Origin: Paraburkholderia sejongensis
GTDB lineage: Bacteria > Pseudomonadota > Gammaproteobacteria > Burkholderiales > Burkholderiaceae
Reading direction: 5' to 3'
Assembly: GCF_020880815.1 (NCBI RefSeq)
Contig: NZ_JAJITD010000004.1
Span: 415,203 to 479,202, forward strand
Length of the DNA: 64,000 nt
In this document: one piece after another, positions 8,101 through 17,673 of the stretch
Layout of the letters: each line of letters starts with the position of its first letter
Numbering within the stretch: position 1 is the stretch's first letter
Notes under the pieces: generated by a model
Databases searched by the model: none
What the model was told of the DNA's origin: nothing
Seen by the model: the letters and a program-made list of their open reading frames with translations, nothing else
Program-made: the position numbers and the translations under genes

Positions 8101-10751
8101 CGTTGCGCCGCCTTTTCGAGTTCGGCGAGCATCCGTTCGACCCGGTCCGCGAGCTTCTCGGTGCTCACTTTCTCCCGCAGGCGGCCGACGATCAACGGAA
8201 ACGCAAACGGCGTCGGCTTTTTCGGCCGGGTCAGCACGACGCGACTCGCATTCATCCGTTCGAGTGCCATCCGGATGCGCCGCACGTCGAGTTCCTGTAG
8301 CAGTACTTCGGTATCGGCCTGGCCGAGCAGTAGATTGCCGCGATCGTGTTGCCGGAAGATCTCATAGAAAAGTCCGCTCGACGCCTGCAATTGCCGCGCG
8401 CTTTTCTGCTGTCCGGGGTGGGCCTGAAACACAAGTCCGGAGACCCGCGCTATTTCCCGAAAGCGCCGCAACGACAGTTCGGACGAATTCAGGCTGGCGA
8501 GAATGTCATGCTCGAGTCCCTCTGGAGAAAGCAGACCGCTATGCAACTGCGCGTCCCAATCGAATGCCTGCGAGCAAAGCAATTCGAAACCGTAGTCGTT
8601 CATCGAAATAGAAAACGTGCCCGGACTGTCGCGCGCGACCCGCCACGCGAGCAGCGCGCCGAGACCGATATGCGCGGTCCGTCCCGCGAACGGATAACAG
8701 AAGAAGTGCTGCCCCTCGCGCGACTTCAGCAATTCGATCACGAGTACGCCCGGTTCGGGCAACGCCGACCATTTCCGCTGCAATTCGAGCAGCGGTTGAA
8801 CCGCGCGCATTTCAGGTTCGTCGTAAATGCCGTGCGCGGCGCGCGCGAGCATCGTCAGCGTCGCATCCGCGAGTTCCGACGACAGCGGCATGCGGCTGCC
8901 CGCCCACTGCGGCATCGCGCCGCGCGCCGAACTAGCGCGCCGCACCCAGGCGGTCATGTCCTGCACGCGAATCAGTTCGAGCGCGCGGCCGCCGAATGTG
9001 AAGACGTCGCCGGGTTTGAGCCGCGCGATGAACGACTCTTCGATCGCGCCGATCCGGCCGCCGGACAGATACGCGACATTCAGCGTGCCGTTCGCGACGA
9101 TCGTGCCGATGTTGTTGCGATGCCGTCGCGCGAGATCGTTGCGCGGCACACGATAGAAGCCGTCGTGGTCGCGCGCGACCCGATGATAGTCAGGGTACGC
9201 GCGCAACGTCGCGCCGCCGCCCTCGACGAAGCCGAGCGCCCAATCGAATTCCGCCTGCGTCAGATGCCGATATGCATAGGTATGCACAATTTCGTCGAAT
9301 AGCTCGCGTGCATCGAAGCCGCCGCCGATCGCCACGGTCACCAGATGTTGGACCAGCACGTCGAATGGCTTTTCCGGCGTATCGCGGCTTTCGATCTGCC
9401 GCTGTTCGACCGCTTCGCGCGCGGCGGCCGCCTCGACCAGTTCGAGCGCATGCGTCGGCACGATCGTCACGCGCGACGGCAAGCCGGGCGCATGGCCGGA
9501 GCGGCCCGCGCGCTGCATCAAACGCGCGACGCCTTTCGGCGAACCGATCTGGAAGATCCGCTCGACCGGCAGAAAGTCGACGCCGAGATCGAGACTCGAA
9601 GTACACACAACGACTTTTAAAGCGCCGTTTTTCAGGCCGAGTTCAACCCATTCGCGGACCGACTGATCGAGCGAGCCGTGATGCAGCGCGATCAATCCGG
9701 CCCATTCGGGACGCGCGTCGAGCAGCGCCTGATACCAGAGTTCGCATTGCGAGCGCGTATTGGTGAAGACGAGCGAGGTCCGCGCGCCGTCGAGCGCGCG
9801 CGCAACCGCATCGACCTGGCGCGTTCCCAGATGACCGCCCCACGGAAAGCGCTCGATCGTGTCGGGAATGATCGTGTCGACGATCAGGGTCTTCGGCAGC
9901 GCGCCGTGCACGCTGACGCGCGGCGTCGTCACCGGAGCGAGCAGAACTTGCGCCGCAAATTCCAGATTGCCGAGCGTCGCCGATAACCCCCACACCTGCA
10001 AAGCGGGCCGCCAATGCGTGAGTCGCGCGAGTGCGAGCTGGGTTTGCGTGCCGCGCTTGTTGCCGAGCAGTTCGTGCCATTCGTCGACGATCACGAGCCG
10101 CACCTGCGCAAGCACGTCACGCGCGTCGGCTCGCGTGAGGATCAGCGTGAGGCTCTCGGGTGTCGTGACGAGCGCCGACGGCATGCGCCGGTTCTGTCGT
10201 TCGCGTTCGGACGACGAAGTATCGCCGGTGCGCAGGCCGACGCTCCACGGCACCGCGAGTTCGGCCGCCGAGCTTTGCAATGCGCGCGCGGTGTCGGCGG
10301 CGAGCGCGCGCATCGGCGTGATCCATAGCACGGTCAGCGGCTGCGGATGCTTGCGCGCGGCCGGCACGTCGCGCGTGAACGCGGCGAGGGCGCCGAACCA
10401 GACCGCCCACGTCTTGCCGGCGCCGGTGCTTGCATGCAGCAGGCCGCTCGAGCCGTCCCCGAGCGCGCGCCACACTTCGCGTTGAAACTCGAAAGGCTGC
10501 CAGCCGCGTGCGGCGAACCATGCGTCGAGTTTGTCCGCGAACGGACGCTGCGCGGCGGCGTCGTCAGGTGGATAAGCGGGAAACGGCAGCGGCTCGAAAG
10601 CGGCTTTGCGTGCATCGAGCCGCGCCTGTTGTGCGCGGCTGCGCGGAATGCGCCGGGGACGCGGCGCGCGGCGCGGTCGATCGGCGTCGGCGTCTGCACC
10701 GGCACTGCCGGGCGGCGAGAGAGGGGCGTCGGGATCGGCCGGCTCGGTCAT
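8097..10751 (-). CDS. Ligase-associated DNA damage response DEXH-box helicase (Lhr-like)
   Basis: Superfamily 2 helicase of 884 residues. Walker A is [15 protein letters not shown] (K113), motif II is DEWH near residue 223, motif III SATLGN, and motifs V/VI appear as [37 protein letters not shown]. The DEWH/Lhr core and winged-helix-like carboxy-terminal region match the ligase-associated Lhr subfamily (3'-5' DNA unwinding in repair). The amino-terminal 40 residues are a disordered Asp/Arg/Pro stretch. Start 10751 has AGGAG 9 bases upstream. It is first gene of the two-gene operon with pdeM. Confidence 0.88.
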   Translation of the reverse strand: MTEPADPDAPLSPPGSAGADADADRPRRAPRPRRIPRSRAQQARLDARKAAFEPLPFPAYPPDDAAAQRPFADKLDAWFAARGWQPFEFQREVWRALGDGSSGLLHASTGAGKTWAVWFGALAAFTRDVPAARKHPQPLTVLWITPMRALAADTARALQSSAAELAVPWSVGLRTGDTSSSERERQNRRMPSALVTTPESLTLILTRADARDVLAQVRLVIVDEWHELLGNKRGTQTQLALARLTHWRPALQVWGLSATLGNLEFAAQVLLAPVTTPRVSVHGALPKTLIVDTIIPDTIERFPWGGHLGTRQVDAVARALDGARTSLVFTNTRSQCELWYQALLDARPEWAGLIALHHGSLDQSVREWVELGLKNGALKVVVCTSSLDLGVDFLPVERIFQIGSPKGVARLMQRAGRSGHAPGLPSRVTIVPTHALELVEAAAAREAVEQRQIESRDTPEKPFDVLVQHLVTVAIGGGFDARELFDEIVHTYAYRHLTQAEFDWALGFVEGGGATLRAYPDYHRVARDHDGFYRVPRNDLARRHRNNIGTIVANGTLNVAYLSGGRIGAIEESFIARLKPGDVFTFGGRALELIRVQDMTAWVRRASSARGAMPQWAGSRMPLSSELADATLTMLARAAHGIYDEPEMRAVQPLLELQRKWSALPEPGVLVIELLKSREGQHFFCYPFAGRTAHIGLGALLAWRVARDSPGTFSISMNDYGFELLCSQAFDWDAQLHSGLLSPEGLEHDILASLNSSELSLRRFREIARVSGLVFQAHPGQQKSARQLQASSGLFYEIFRQHDRGNLLLGQADTEVLLQELDVRRIRMALERMNASRVVLTRPKKPTPFAFPLIVGRLREKVSTEKLADRVERMLAELEKAAQR

Positions 10752-10853
10752 CGAAAGCGCTCCTGATTTACAGATGTATTGGATTGATAGGCCGGCGGGT
10801 CGCTCGCAGCCAATCCGCTACAATGACCCGACTCACCCAACTGGAGACTTGCT

Positions 10854-11255
10854 TTGAAATCACTCGTTGCTTTGCTGGCCGCAACCGTTCTCTCCTCGAC
10901 CGCGATGGCCGCTGCGCCGACCACGGAAAAGCTCCCGTCCGGCGTCGTCGTCGAGCACCTGACGCAAGGCACGGGCCCGCAGCCGGCCGCAACCGACGTC
11001 GTCAAGGTCAATTATCGCGGCACGCTGCCCAACGGTACCGAATTCGACAGCTCCGCGAAGCACGGCGGCCCGGCAACGTTTCCGCTCAATCGCGTGATTC
11101 CGTGCTGGACGCAAGGCGTACAGAAGATGAAAGTCGGCGGCAAGGCGCGTCTGACCTGCCCGGCGGCAACCGCTTACGGTGAGCGCGGCGTCGGCCCGAT
11201 TCCGCCGAATACCGATCTGACTTTCGAGGTCGAACTGGTCGACATCGTCAAGTAA
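10854..11255 (+). CDS. Periplasmic FKBP-type peptidyl-prolyl isomerase
   Basis: 133-residue cis-trans prolyl isomerase. A signal peptide (MKSLVALLAATVLSSTAMAAA) precedes a single FKBP domain with VKVNYRGTLPNGTEFDSS, FPLNRVIPCWTQGVQKMKVGGKARLTCP, and YGERGVGPIPPNTDLTFEVELVDI, i.e. the complete active-site pocket. The start codon is TTG with GGAG about 8 bases upstream; no ATG is in frame before the signal peptide. TACAAT at 10819-10824 is a plausible -10 box. It diverges from the helicase gene and ends in a good intrinsic terminator. Confidence 0.9.
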   Translation: MKSLVALLAATVLSSTAMAAAPTTEKLPSGVVVEHLTQGTGPQPAATDVVKVNYRGTLPNGTEFDSSAKHGGPATFPLNRVIPCWTQGVQKMKVGGKARLTCPAATAYGERGVGPIPPNTDLTFEVELVDIVK

Positions 11256-11278
11256 GCGCATACCAATGTATTGAAATA

Positions 11279-11320
11279 CAGGCCTCGCTCCGGCAATCGT
11301 AGCGAGGCCTGCTGTTTTTT
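11279..11320 (+). terminator. Intrinsic terminator of the FKBP gene
   Basis: CAGGCCTCGCT (11279-11289) pairs with AGCGAGGCCTG (11301-11311), followed by CTG and six T residues to 11320. Confidence 0.9.
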
Positions 11321-11359
11321 GGGCGCGGCTCGGCCCAATTGCCGGTCAGGGGACACACG

Positions 11360-11821
11360 ATGAAACACGACAAGAATACGCTGCCGGTTGCGAGTATCGG
11401 CTTCACCGGCAAGACCGCCCACAAGTTCTTCGACCTGTTAAAAGAGGCCCGCGTGCGCACGGTGCTCGACGTTCGCCTCAATAACACGTCGCAACTCGCG
11501 GGCTTCGCGAAGAAGCAGGATTTGCCGTACTTTCTCGAACACCTGTGCGATGCGAAGTATGTGGAAGTGCCGGAACTGGCTCCCGAACCGGACATGCTCA
11601 AACGCTATCAGCGCAAGGAAATGAGCTGGGAGAACATGCGCGACGCGTATTTCGACCTGATCGCGAAACGCCGGGTCGAAAGCAATCTGGATATCGCGCT
11701 ATTCGAATCAGGCTGCCTGCTTTGCAGTGAACATTTACCGCACCATTGTCACCGGACACTCGCGCTCGAGTATCTGAACCAGCACTGGAATAACCGTCTT
11801 TCCGTCACGCATCTGACCTGA
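11360..11821 (+). CDS. DUF488-family protein
   Basis: 153-residue cytoplasmic protein of the DUF488 family, recognised from ASIGFTGKTAHKFFDLLKEARVRTVLDVRLNNTSQLAGF near the start and LLCSEHLPHHCHRTLALEYL near the end. The Cys/His cluster CLLCSEHLPHHCHR is typical of the family and may bind a metal. Biochemical role is unknown. ATG at 11360 is preferred over an in-frame TTG at 11339 because GGGGA lies about 8 bases upstream of it. Confidence 0.85.
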   Translation: MKHDKNTLPVASIGFTGKTAHKFFDLLKEARVRTVLDVRLNNTSQLAGFAKKQDLPYFLEHLCDAKYVEVPELAPEPDMLKRYQRKEMSWENMRDAYFDLIAKRRVESNLDIALFESGCLLCSEHLPHHCHRTLALEYLNQHWNNRLSVTHLT

Positions 11822-12153
11822 ATCCGGCCTGAGCGCAATTGCGTCCACCGGTTCGCGGCACCCCGCCGCCGGGTGCTTTATCGGTATTTCCCCGCAGTAC
11901 TGGCGGGCGCCGGCGGTGTGGGTCCGGACGATGGTTTCCGGCTTCCGTTCTCGCCTTCGCTCCTCCTTCCGTTCAGTAGCCCAAAAGTTTGCATCGTGTG
12001 AACAGTCTGGAAATCCGCGGCAAGCGTTGATGCTTTCAAGATACGGCCGGCTCGCTCGTTTAATGTCTATTCGCGCGTGGCCTCCGGAAATACCGCGTCT
12101 TTGCGCCGGCGACCGGCCCGGCTATCGTCCCGCGCGAGCGAGGAGCGGCTGCC
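11822..12153. other. Intergenic region with possible terminator hairpin
   Basis: No gene is seen. A short hairpin GCACCC/GGGTGC (11858-11863 with 11871-11876) followed by TTTA may end DUF488 transcription. The remainder, ending in GCGAGGAGCGGC before 12154, probably holds the promoter and ribosome site of the next gene. Confidence 0.4.
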
Positions 12154-13227
12154 ATGAATATCGACTTTCACTACGGGGTGATCTACATCGCCGCGCGCAT
12201 CGGCGGGATGACCGCCGCCGATGCGCGGACCGTCGCGCATGCATGCCAGTACGTGGACGACGCGACGACGAGCGGAATACTGCGTTTCAAAGGCGGTGAG
12301 ACTTTCGAGCGCTTTGCCAGCGCGCACAAGTTATTCGATTACGCGAATACCGAGAATGACCAGAATCGGCTGGTCTGGACGCCGTTTCATTTCCTGCCGG
12401 CCGGAGAAGGGATAACCCTTGAAGAAAAGGCGATTTGCCGGCCGGACAGCGAAGTCGCGCGCGAAGTGGTGCGCCGCGCGATCCGTCAGCGCGATGCGCA
12501 GACCGGTTTGCACCGGCTCGGCGTGACGCTGCATACGTATGTCGATACGTGGGCGCATCAGGGATTCTCGGGGATCGAAAGTTCCTGGAATCGCGTGCAT
12601 TTTCTGGAAGCCCAGGACTGCACGCACAAAAGCTGGCTTGCCCGCCTCGAAAGCGTGGCTGGACATCTGTTCGAACATGTCGAAGCGGACCTTCTGACGA
12701 TCGCGCTACCGGTCGGCCACGGCGCCGCATTGCATTATCCTGACCAGCCGTGGGCGCGCTGGCATTACATCGACGGTCGCAATAACCTCGTTTCGCGACA
12801 CAATTTGCCGGATTTCGTTCAGGCGGCTGAAATGGCATGCCGCGCGGTACGCGGCTATCTGGCAGGACGCGAAGATTTCGAAACTCAGCCGGGTATGCCG
12901 GACGACGTCAGAAACGCGGTGTCCCGGCTGCTCGATACGAGCCGCAATCCGGACGATAACCAACGCCTGCTAACGGTACGCGAATGGGTGAAGGCCGGCC
13001 GTATTCCCGGTTTGAAAGAAGCGCTGCCCGGCTATATCGGCAAAGGGCGGAATTCGTGGAAATACCAGGCGACCGGTCTGCTGTGCGATGACGACACCGG
13101 GGACAGACCGGAGTGGAGCCACGCATTCGAAAAGAGCGATTACCGTCTCTTTCACGACGCGGTCAAACAGCACCGCTTCGTCACGACTCAGGAAATTCTG
13201 CCCGCTCGCGGATTACGGATCGCGTAA
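12154..13227 (+). CDS. DUF6765-family protein
   Basis: 357-residue protein that I assign to DUF6765 from its opening MNIDFHYGVIYIAARIGGMTAADARTVAHACQYVDDATT and the central LHRLGVTLHTYVDTWAHQGFSG. The pattern H-x3-D-x3-H (HTYVDTWAH) and conserved His/Asp near the amino end resemble zinc-dependent phospholipase C/S1-P1-like metal sites, so a metallohydrolase is possible; this is inference. No signal peptide or membrane segment is evident. AGGAG lies about 9 bases before the ATG. It stands alone; a 7-bp stem (13243-13260) follows its stop. Confidence 0.75.
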   Translation: MNIDFHYGVIYIAARIGGMTAADARTVAHACQYVDDATTSGILRFKGGETFERFASAHKLFDYANTENDQNRLVWTPFHFLPAGEGITLEEKAICRPDSEVAREVVRRAIRQRDAQTGLHRLGVTLHTYVDTWAHQGFSGIESSWNRVHFLEAQDCTHKSWLARLESVAGHLFEHVEADLLTIALPVGHGAALHYPDQPWARWHYIDGRNNLVSRHNLPDFVQAAEMACRAVRGYLAGREDFETQPGMPDDVRNAVSRLLDTSRNPDDNQRLLTVREWVKAGRIPGLKEALPGYIGKGRNSWKYQATGLLCDDDTGDRPEWSHAFEKSDYRLFHDAVKQHRFVTTQEILPARGLRIA

Positions 13228-13242
13228 ATGAGCGGGTAGTGG

Positions 13243-13260
13243 CGCGGGCGTCTGCCCGCG
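13243..13260 (+). terminator. Short GC-rich hairpin after the DUF6765 gene
   Basis: CGCGGGC pairs with GCCCGCG around GTCT, 15 bases after the stop codon. There is no T-run, so terminator function is uncertain. Confidence 0.4.
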
Positions 13261-13734
13261 TGACACTTTATTGCATTCTCATCTGCTCACGCCGGGCGGC
13301 CTTCGTGTCGAGTGATCGGCATTGCGTGCGCCGGCACTTTTCCGTCGAAGCTATTGTCCGACCGTTTGTCCCAAAAAGGACCGCCGGCGAATAAAAATGA
13401 ACTACTTTTCTTTGAATATTCGAATGCTTGCCTATAGTAGAAGCGGCAATTGCCGGTGACACGGCAGGGGCCATCCCGGCGACGGGGCATAAAGTGCCGT
13501 TGTCTTTACCCGATCTGGGAATGTGGAAACGAAACAAAAAAACCACCGCCATCAACGGAAGGGCAAAAGGACAGAAAGAGTAGGGCGAGTACCTGAAAGT
13601 TTTGTATTAACACGTTGTACCCACGCATCGGATCGTCGCTTTCTCAAATTGTTGATGGTCCGGATAGCTTAATAGACTGCCTTTCTTCCGTTATTCATGG
13701 CATAGTTCGACGATTACAACCAAGGAGTAACCAG
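13261..13734. other. Upstream region of the H-NS-family gene
   Basis: No gene is seen. The stretch is clearly less GC-rich than its neighbours (13380-13440 and 13590-13720), as is usual before nucleoid-protein genes, some of which bind their own promoter. TATAGT at 13433-13438 is a weak -10 candidate, but would give a 300-base leader; a closer promoter may exist. Confidence 0.35.
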
Positions 13735-14553
13735 ATGCCTACGTTAGAGCAAATCCAGGCAAAGCTTAAGAAGCTCCAGTCCCAGGCTGACGCACTCATT
13801 GCCAAAAAAGCTCAGGCCGCTGTCGATCAGATTCGCGAGTTGATGATCAAACACGGTCTCACTACTGCGGATATCGAAGCACAAGCAAAGGCACGGCGTA
13901 ACGCTCGCGCGCTCAATGGCGTCGCCAAACGCGGCCCGGGCCGTCCCGCTGGCTCGACTAAAGCCACCAAATCCGCGAGCGCGGCCAAATACCGCGACCC
14001 GAAAACCGGCGCGACGTGGACCGGTCACGGCCGCGCGCCCGGCTGGATCGCCGCTGTGAAAGACCGCACCGCGTACCTGATCGCAGGCGCGAGCGAAGCG
14101 AAAGCGGCGGTGGCACCGGCCAGCCGCGGCAAAGGTCAGCCGAAAGGCGCGCAGCCGCCGAAGTATCTGAATCCGAAAACCGGCGCGACCTGGAGCGGCC
14201 GCGGTCCGGCGCCCGCGTGGCTCGCCACGGTGAAAGACCGCAGCAAATTCCTGATCGATGGCGCGGCGGCTTCGGCTTCGGCCAAACCGGCGGCTAAAGC
14301 CGGTAAAGCGAAAGCAACAGCTGGCGCGGTAGGCCGCAAAAGCGCGGCAAAAAAAGCCGGCGCGACTCGCAAGACGGCGGCGAAAAAAGCGACGCCCGCC
14401 AGCCGCAAAGCCGCGGTGAAGAAGACCGTCGGCCGTAAGGGCGCGGTGAAGACCGCGCGCAAGACGCCGGGCCGCAAGGCTGCCGCGAAGAGCGTCCCGA
14501 GCGCCGCCCCGGCGGCGTCGCAAGCGCCGGCAGCGCAGGGCAGCGCGGCCTGA
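13735..14553 (+). CDS. H-NS-family nucleoid protein with duplicated DNA-binding domain and H1-like tail
   Basis: 272-residue DNA-binding protein. Residues 1-60 are the helical H-NS oligomerisation region (MPTLEQIQAKLKKLQSQADALIAKKAQ). Residues 64-73 read AKRGPGRPAG, an AT-hook-like core. Two H-NS carboxy-terminal domains follow: KYRDPKTGATWTGHGRAPGW (about 85-116) and KYLNPKTGATWSGRGPAPAW (about 143-174), against one in ordinary H-NS. Residues 175-272 are a Lys/Ala-rich tail like histone H1 or AlgP. AAGGAGTAACCAG directly before the ATG sets the start. Such a protein should bind AT-rich or foreign DNA and could bridge or compact it; targets are unknown. Confidence 0.88.
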   Translation: MPTLEQIQAKLKKLQSQADALIAKKAQAAVDQIRELMIKHGLTTADIEAQAKARRNARALNGVAKRGPGRPAGSTKATKSASAAKYRDPKTGATWTGHGRAPGWIAAVKDRTAYLIAGASEAKAAVAPASRGKGQPKGAQPPKYLNPKTGATWSGRGPAPAWLATVKDRSKFLIDGAAASASAKPAAKAGKAKATAGAVGRKSAAKKAGATRKTAAKKATPASRKAAVKKTVGRKGAVKTARKTPGRKAAAKSVPSAAPAASQAPAAQGSAA

Positions 14554-14574
14554 GGGCGCGCAGTCGCGAAATAG

Positions 14575-15081
14575 ATGGTTAGTACTTGCAACGCATCCCA
14601 GCAGGAAGACCAGGTCGTCCTGCTGGGCGATGCTCCCCATCCGGCAGCTGATGCCGCCGAACCGTTTATCGTCGCCAGCGATCGCCGCGTGATTCTTACC
14701 TATCCGATCGCGGAGGCGGACTTCGAACGGTTCGGACCATTCGATCCCGACGACGATCCCTATTGCGCGGTGTTGTTTGCCGACGCCGCGTTTCATCGGC
14801 TTGGCCCGCCCGGCGAAGCGGATCTCGCGGTTCACCCGCTGGCCGCGCAAGGCCTTTGCCGCGACTGCGTGCATGAGGTCGTCAATTCGTCGTTATGCGC
14901 GGAACTTGCCGGTTTGCCCGCTAGCGACGCGTCGATGACCGCAATGTCATCGTCGCGGCGTCATTTCATCATTACGTTTCAAGCGTCGACGTTCGAATGC
15001 GTGGCCTCGGATTACACGCTCATTGGCGTATTTGGCGCGGGCGAAATCGCGAGCCGCGAGGCCTTCGCATTGGTCAGATAA
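14575..15081 (+). CDS. Hypothetical protein
   Basis: 168-residue soluble protein with no domain I recognise. It has acidic segments (FERFGPFDPDDDPY), a CRDC motif near residue 100 (GLCRDCVHEVVNS) and a hydrophobic carboxy-terminal strand pattern. It follows the H-NS-family gene by 21 bases and may be co-transcribed. The ribosome site before the ATG is weak, so the start may be wrong. Confidence 0.55.
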   Translation: MVSTCNASQQEDQVVLLGDAPHPAADAAEPFIVASDRRVILTYPIAEADFERFGPFDPDDDPYCAVLFADAAFHRLGPPGEADLAVHPLAAQGLCRDCVHEVVNSSLCAELAGLPASDASMTAMSSSRRHFIITFQASTFECVASDYTLIGVFGAGEIASREAFALVR

Positions 15082-15300
15082 AGGCGCGTTAATCGAATAG
15101 CGGCCATACCGCAGCGCCCGCCCGGGAGTCATCCCGCGCGGGCCGCGAAGTACTAATAAAACGCTGAGTAGCAAGCCGCGGTCCCGCCACGGGCACGCGC
15201 CGTGCGTCTGCTGGCAACCACGAAAGCCAGGCGATTACGCACCGTCCCGTCCGTCTGACCGGACTCGCGTGAATTTCGCCGCTTCGCATCGAGGCCACGC

Positions 15301-16575
15301 ATGCTGACTATTCCGCTTACCGCGTTCGTCACGCTCGTGATTGTTCTGATCATCGCGAATCTGTCGAGTGGCGAGAAGAAAATCGAGCACAAGATCGAAC
15401 GGCTCTATCCGAGCGACGATCCGCAATTTCTGCGTTCGATGGGTTTGCTATTGGGACCACCGGTGGTGCCCGGCAATCGCTTCGAAATGCTACTGAACGG
15501 CGACCGCATCTTTCCGTCGATGCTGGCAGGCATTCGCGCGGCCCGCAAAACCATCACCTTTGAAACGTTCATTTACTGGTCAGGCGAGATCGGCGAACAA
15601 TTCGCGCGAGCGCTCGCCGACAAGGCCCGCGAAGGCGTCGCCGTGCATGTTCTGCTCGATTGGGTCGGCTCGTCGAAAATGGATAAGCGCTATCTGGATA
15701 TGCTGCGCGACGCCGGCGCGATGGTCGTCAAATTTCACAAACCGCATTGGACCGGGCTCGGCCGAATGAATGACCGGACCCACCGCAAACTGCTTGTGAT
15801 CGACGGGCTGATCGGTTTTACCGGCGGTGTCGGTATTGCGCCCGAATGGACCGGCGATGCGCAGGACGAAAAGCATTGGCGCGATACCCATTTTCGCGTC
15901 ACCGGTCCGGTGGTCGGTCATATGCAAGCGGTATTCATGGACAACTGGATCAAGGCGACCGGCAACGTGCCGCACGGTCCCGAGTACTTTCCGCGGATCG
16001 AGCCGGAAGTCAAAGGCGCGGGCGAGGGGTTCGCGCATATGTTCAGCAGCTCGCCGTCGGGCGGCAGCGACGATATGCGATTGATGTATCTGATGGCGAT
16101 CACCGCGGCGACCCACACGCTCGATCTGGCGAGCGCGTACTTCGTGCCCGACAAACTGACCATCAATGCGATCGTCGAAGCCGCCAAACGCGGCGTGAAA
16201 GTGCGGATCATCACACCGGGCAAACGGATCGACACACACACGGTGCGTGAAGCATCGCGCGGCTGCTGGGGCGATCTGCTGAAAGCGGGCGTCGAAATCT
16301 ACGAGTACCAGCCGACTATGTTCCATTGCAAATTGCTGGTGGTCGACCAATACCTGGTATCGGTCGGCTCGACGAACTTCGATAGCCGCTCGTTCAAGCT
16401 GAACGACGAAGCGAACCTGAACATCTACGACCGCGACTTTGCCGCCCAGCAGACCGCCGCGTTGGAAGATGACCTCGCCCGCTCGAAGTGCGTAACGCTC
16501 GATGCGTGGATGCATCGTTCGCTGACCGAGAAGCTCATCGAAAAGTTCGTGCGGCTACTAGACCCGCAGCTTTGA
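15301..16575 (+). CDS. Cardiolipin synthase (phospholipase D family)
   Basis: 424-residue membrane enzyme joining phospholipids into cardiolipin. One amino-terminal membrane helix (PLTAFVTLVIVLIIANL) is followed by two PLD domains. Both HKD motifs are intact: HRKLLVIDGLIGFTGG and HCKLLVVDQYLVSVGSTNFDSRS. The layout (one helix, two HKD) is closer to ClsB-type enzymes than to ClsA. ATG at 15301 begins the helix. The gene is monocistronic and converges on the YkgJ-type gene. Confidence 0.88.
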   Translation: MLTIPLTAFVTLVIVLIIANLSSGEKKIEHKIERLYPSDDPQFLRSMGLLLGPPVVPGNRFEMLLNGDRIFPSMLAGIRAARKTITFETFIYWSGEIGEQFARALADKAREGVAVHVLLDWVGSSKMDKRYLDMLRDAGAMVVKFHKPHWTGLGRMNDRTHRKLLVIDGLIGFTGGVGIAPEWTGDAQDEKHWRDTHFRVTGPVVGHMQAVFMDNWIKATGNVPHGPEYFPRIEPEVKGAGEGFAHMFSSSPSGGSDDMRLMYLMAITAATHTLDLASAYFVPDKLTINAIVEAAKRGVKVRIITPGKRIDTHTVREASRGCWGDLLKAGVEIYEYQPTMFHCKLLVVDQYLVSVGSTNFDSRSFKLNDEANLNIYDRDFAAQQTAALEDDLARSKCVTLDAWMHRSLTEKLIEKFVRLLDPQL

Positions 16576-16705
16576 AACCGTAACGGGCGCTTTTTACACG
16601 CAGAGCACCCGCGTGCACGACGACGTGTCGCGCGAGGCGGATGCGTTGATCGGCAGGATCGTGCGGGAAAACATCGAGCGGGTGGGTGGCAGCGCGGATC
16701 AATGA
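16562..16705 (+). pseudogene. Possible gene remnant after the cardiolipin synthase
   Basis: A 47-codon open stretch without a start codon at its head reads FETVTGAFYTQSTRVHDDVSREADALIGRIVREN and ends in TGA at 16703-16705. Codon use looks coding-like, but I cannot name a parent protein. It may be the tail of a lost gene or chance. Confidence 0.2.
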
Positions 16706-17673
16706 GTGGAGGTAGCGCCGCTCAGGTACGTTTCGATGGCTTCGATGCCGGTGCGTGCCGGCATGGGATGGCTTCGGAGTCCGTCTTCTGAAGAAGCCGC
16801 CGCTTGTTCCAAACGCTCTTTCGCATGCCGATAGGCATTCGCAAAGCCGCGCAACTGCTGCGTAACCGGCCGGTCGTCGAGCCGGCGCCGCGTCAACGCC
16901 TGCGCGATGCTGCGCTCGATCAACCCAAGCTGGCTGTCGATATAGTCGATGCACAATTGCCGGCTGCGCTCCGACGCCGCGGCGACCGTCAGCAGCGCGG
17001 GCACCAGCGAAATCGTCAGAAAGCCGCCTGCGGGAATGCGTGCGAGCGCGGCGGGCGAGTCGAACAGGTCGGCGCGCAGCGCGTCGAACACGGCTTGGGT
17101 CCACACTTCGCGCTCTTGTTCGAGCGCTCGGCGACGACGTGCGAGCGCGTCACGCGCGTCGCGGTCGGCCACGCGCCCCTCGTTAACCAGCAACGGCGCA
17201 TCGTCACGCTCGCCTTCCTGAATGCACGCGCTGCCGAGATACACCGCGCTTTGCGCGCGTTCGGCCAGGACCAGGTGTTGCAGGCTATCGGGCACCAGCG
17301 GATCGAGCGGTACGACTTCGCAGGTCAGCGGCTTGCCTTGCAGATGAATCGAGCAGCGGCCGTCGTCCGTGAGGGCGGGGCAGCGCGCGAGCGACGGGTA
17401 GTCGAAACCCTGCGCGACGATGCTGAACGTGTCGCCGGCCCGATACAGCAACGCTTCACCGAGCGCGTCGAATTGGGCGCAATCGCTGTCGTCGAGCACG
17501 GTTTCATATCCGCCGACCCGCAGCCGTTCGCCGGGCCGCCGCCGCGCCACACGGCCAATCGCGATGCAGCCGATAAAGCGGTCGGGATGACGAAACAGTT
17601 CCGCCAGCGTCATCGAAGGCGGGCTGTTGCAGCATTGGCCGCACGCGGAGCAAGAAAAAGAAAACGTCTTCAC
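16699..17673 (-). CDS. YkgJ-type cysteine-cluster protein
   Basis: 324-residue protein with the YkgJ/CxxCxxCC signature at its start (KTFSFSCSACGQCCNSPP), followed by CPALTDDGRCSIHLQGKPLTC, which completes a probable Fe-S or zinc cluster. The carboxy-terminal half is helical with no known domain. The start is taken as GTG at 17673, whose GTGA overlaps the stop of the upstream binding-protein gene; GTG at 17676 is an alternative. It is last gene of the sulfatase operon. A role in metal or cofactor handling for that operon is inference. Confidence 0.75.
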   Translation of the reverse strand: MKTFSFSCSACGQCCNSPPSMTLAELFRHPDRFIGCIAIGRVARRRPGERLRVGGYETVLDDSDCAQFDALGEALLYRAGDTFSIVAQGFDYPSLARCPALTDDGRCSIHLQGKPLTCEVVPLDPLVPDSLQHLVLAERAQSAVYLGSACIQEGERDDAPLLVNEGRVADRDARDALARRRRALEQEREVWTQAVFDALRADLFDSPAALARIPAGGFLTISLVPALLTVAAASERSRQLCIDYIDSQLGLIERSIAQALTRRRLDDRPVTQQLRGFANAYRHAKERLEQAAASSEDGLRSHPMPARTGIEAIETYLSGATSTH

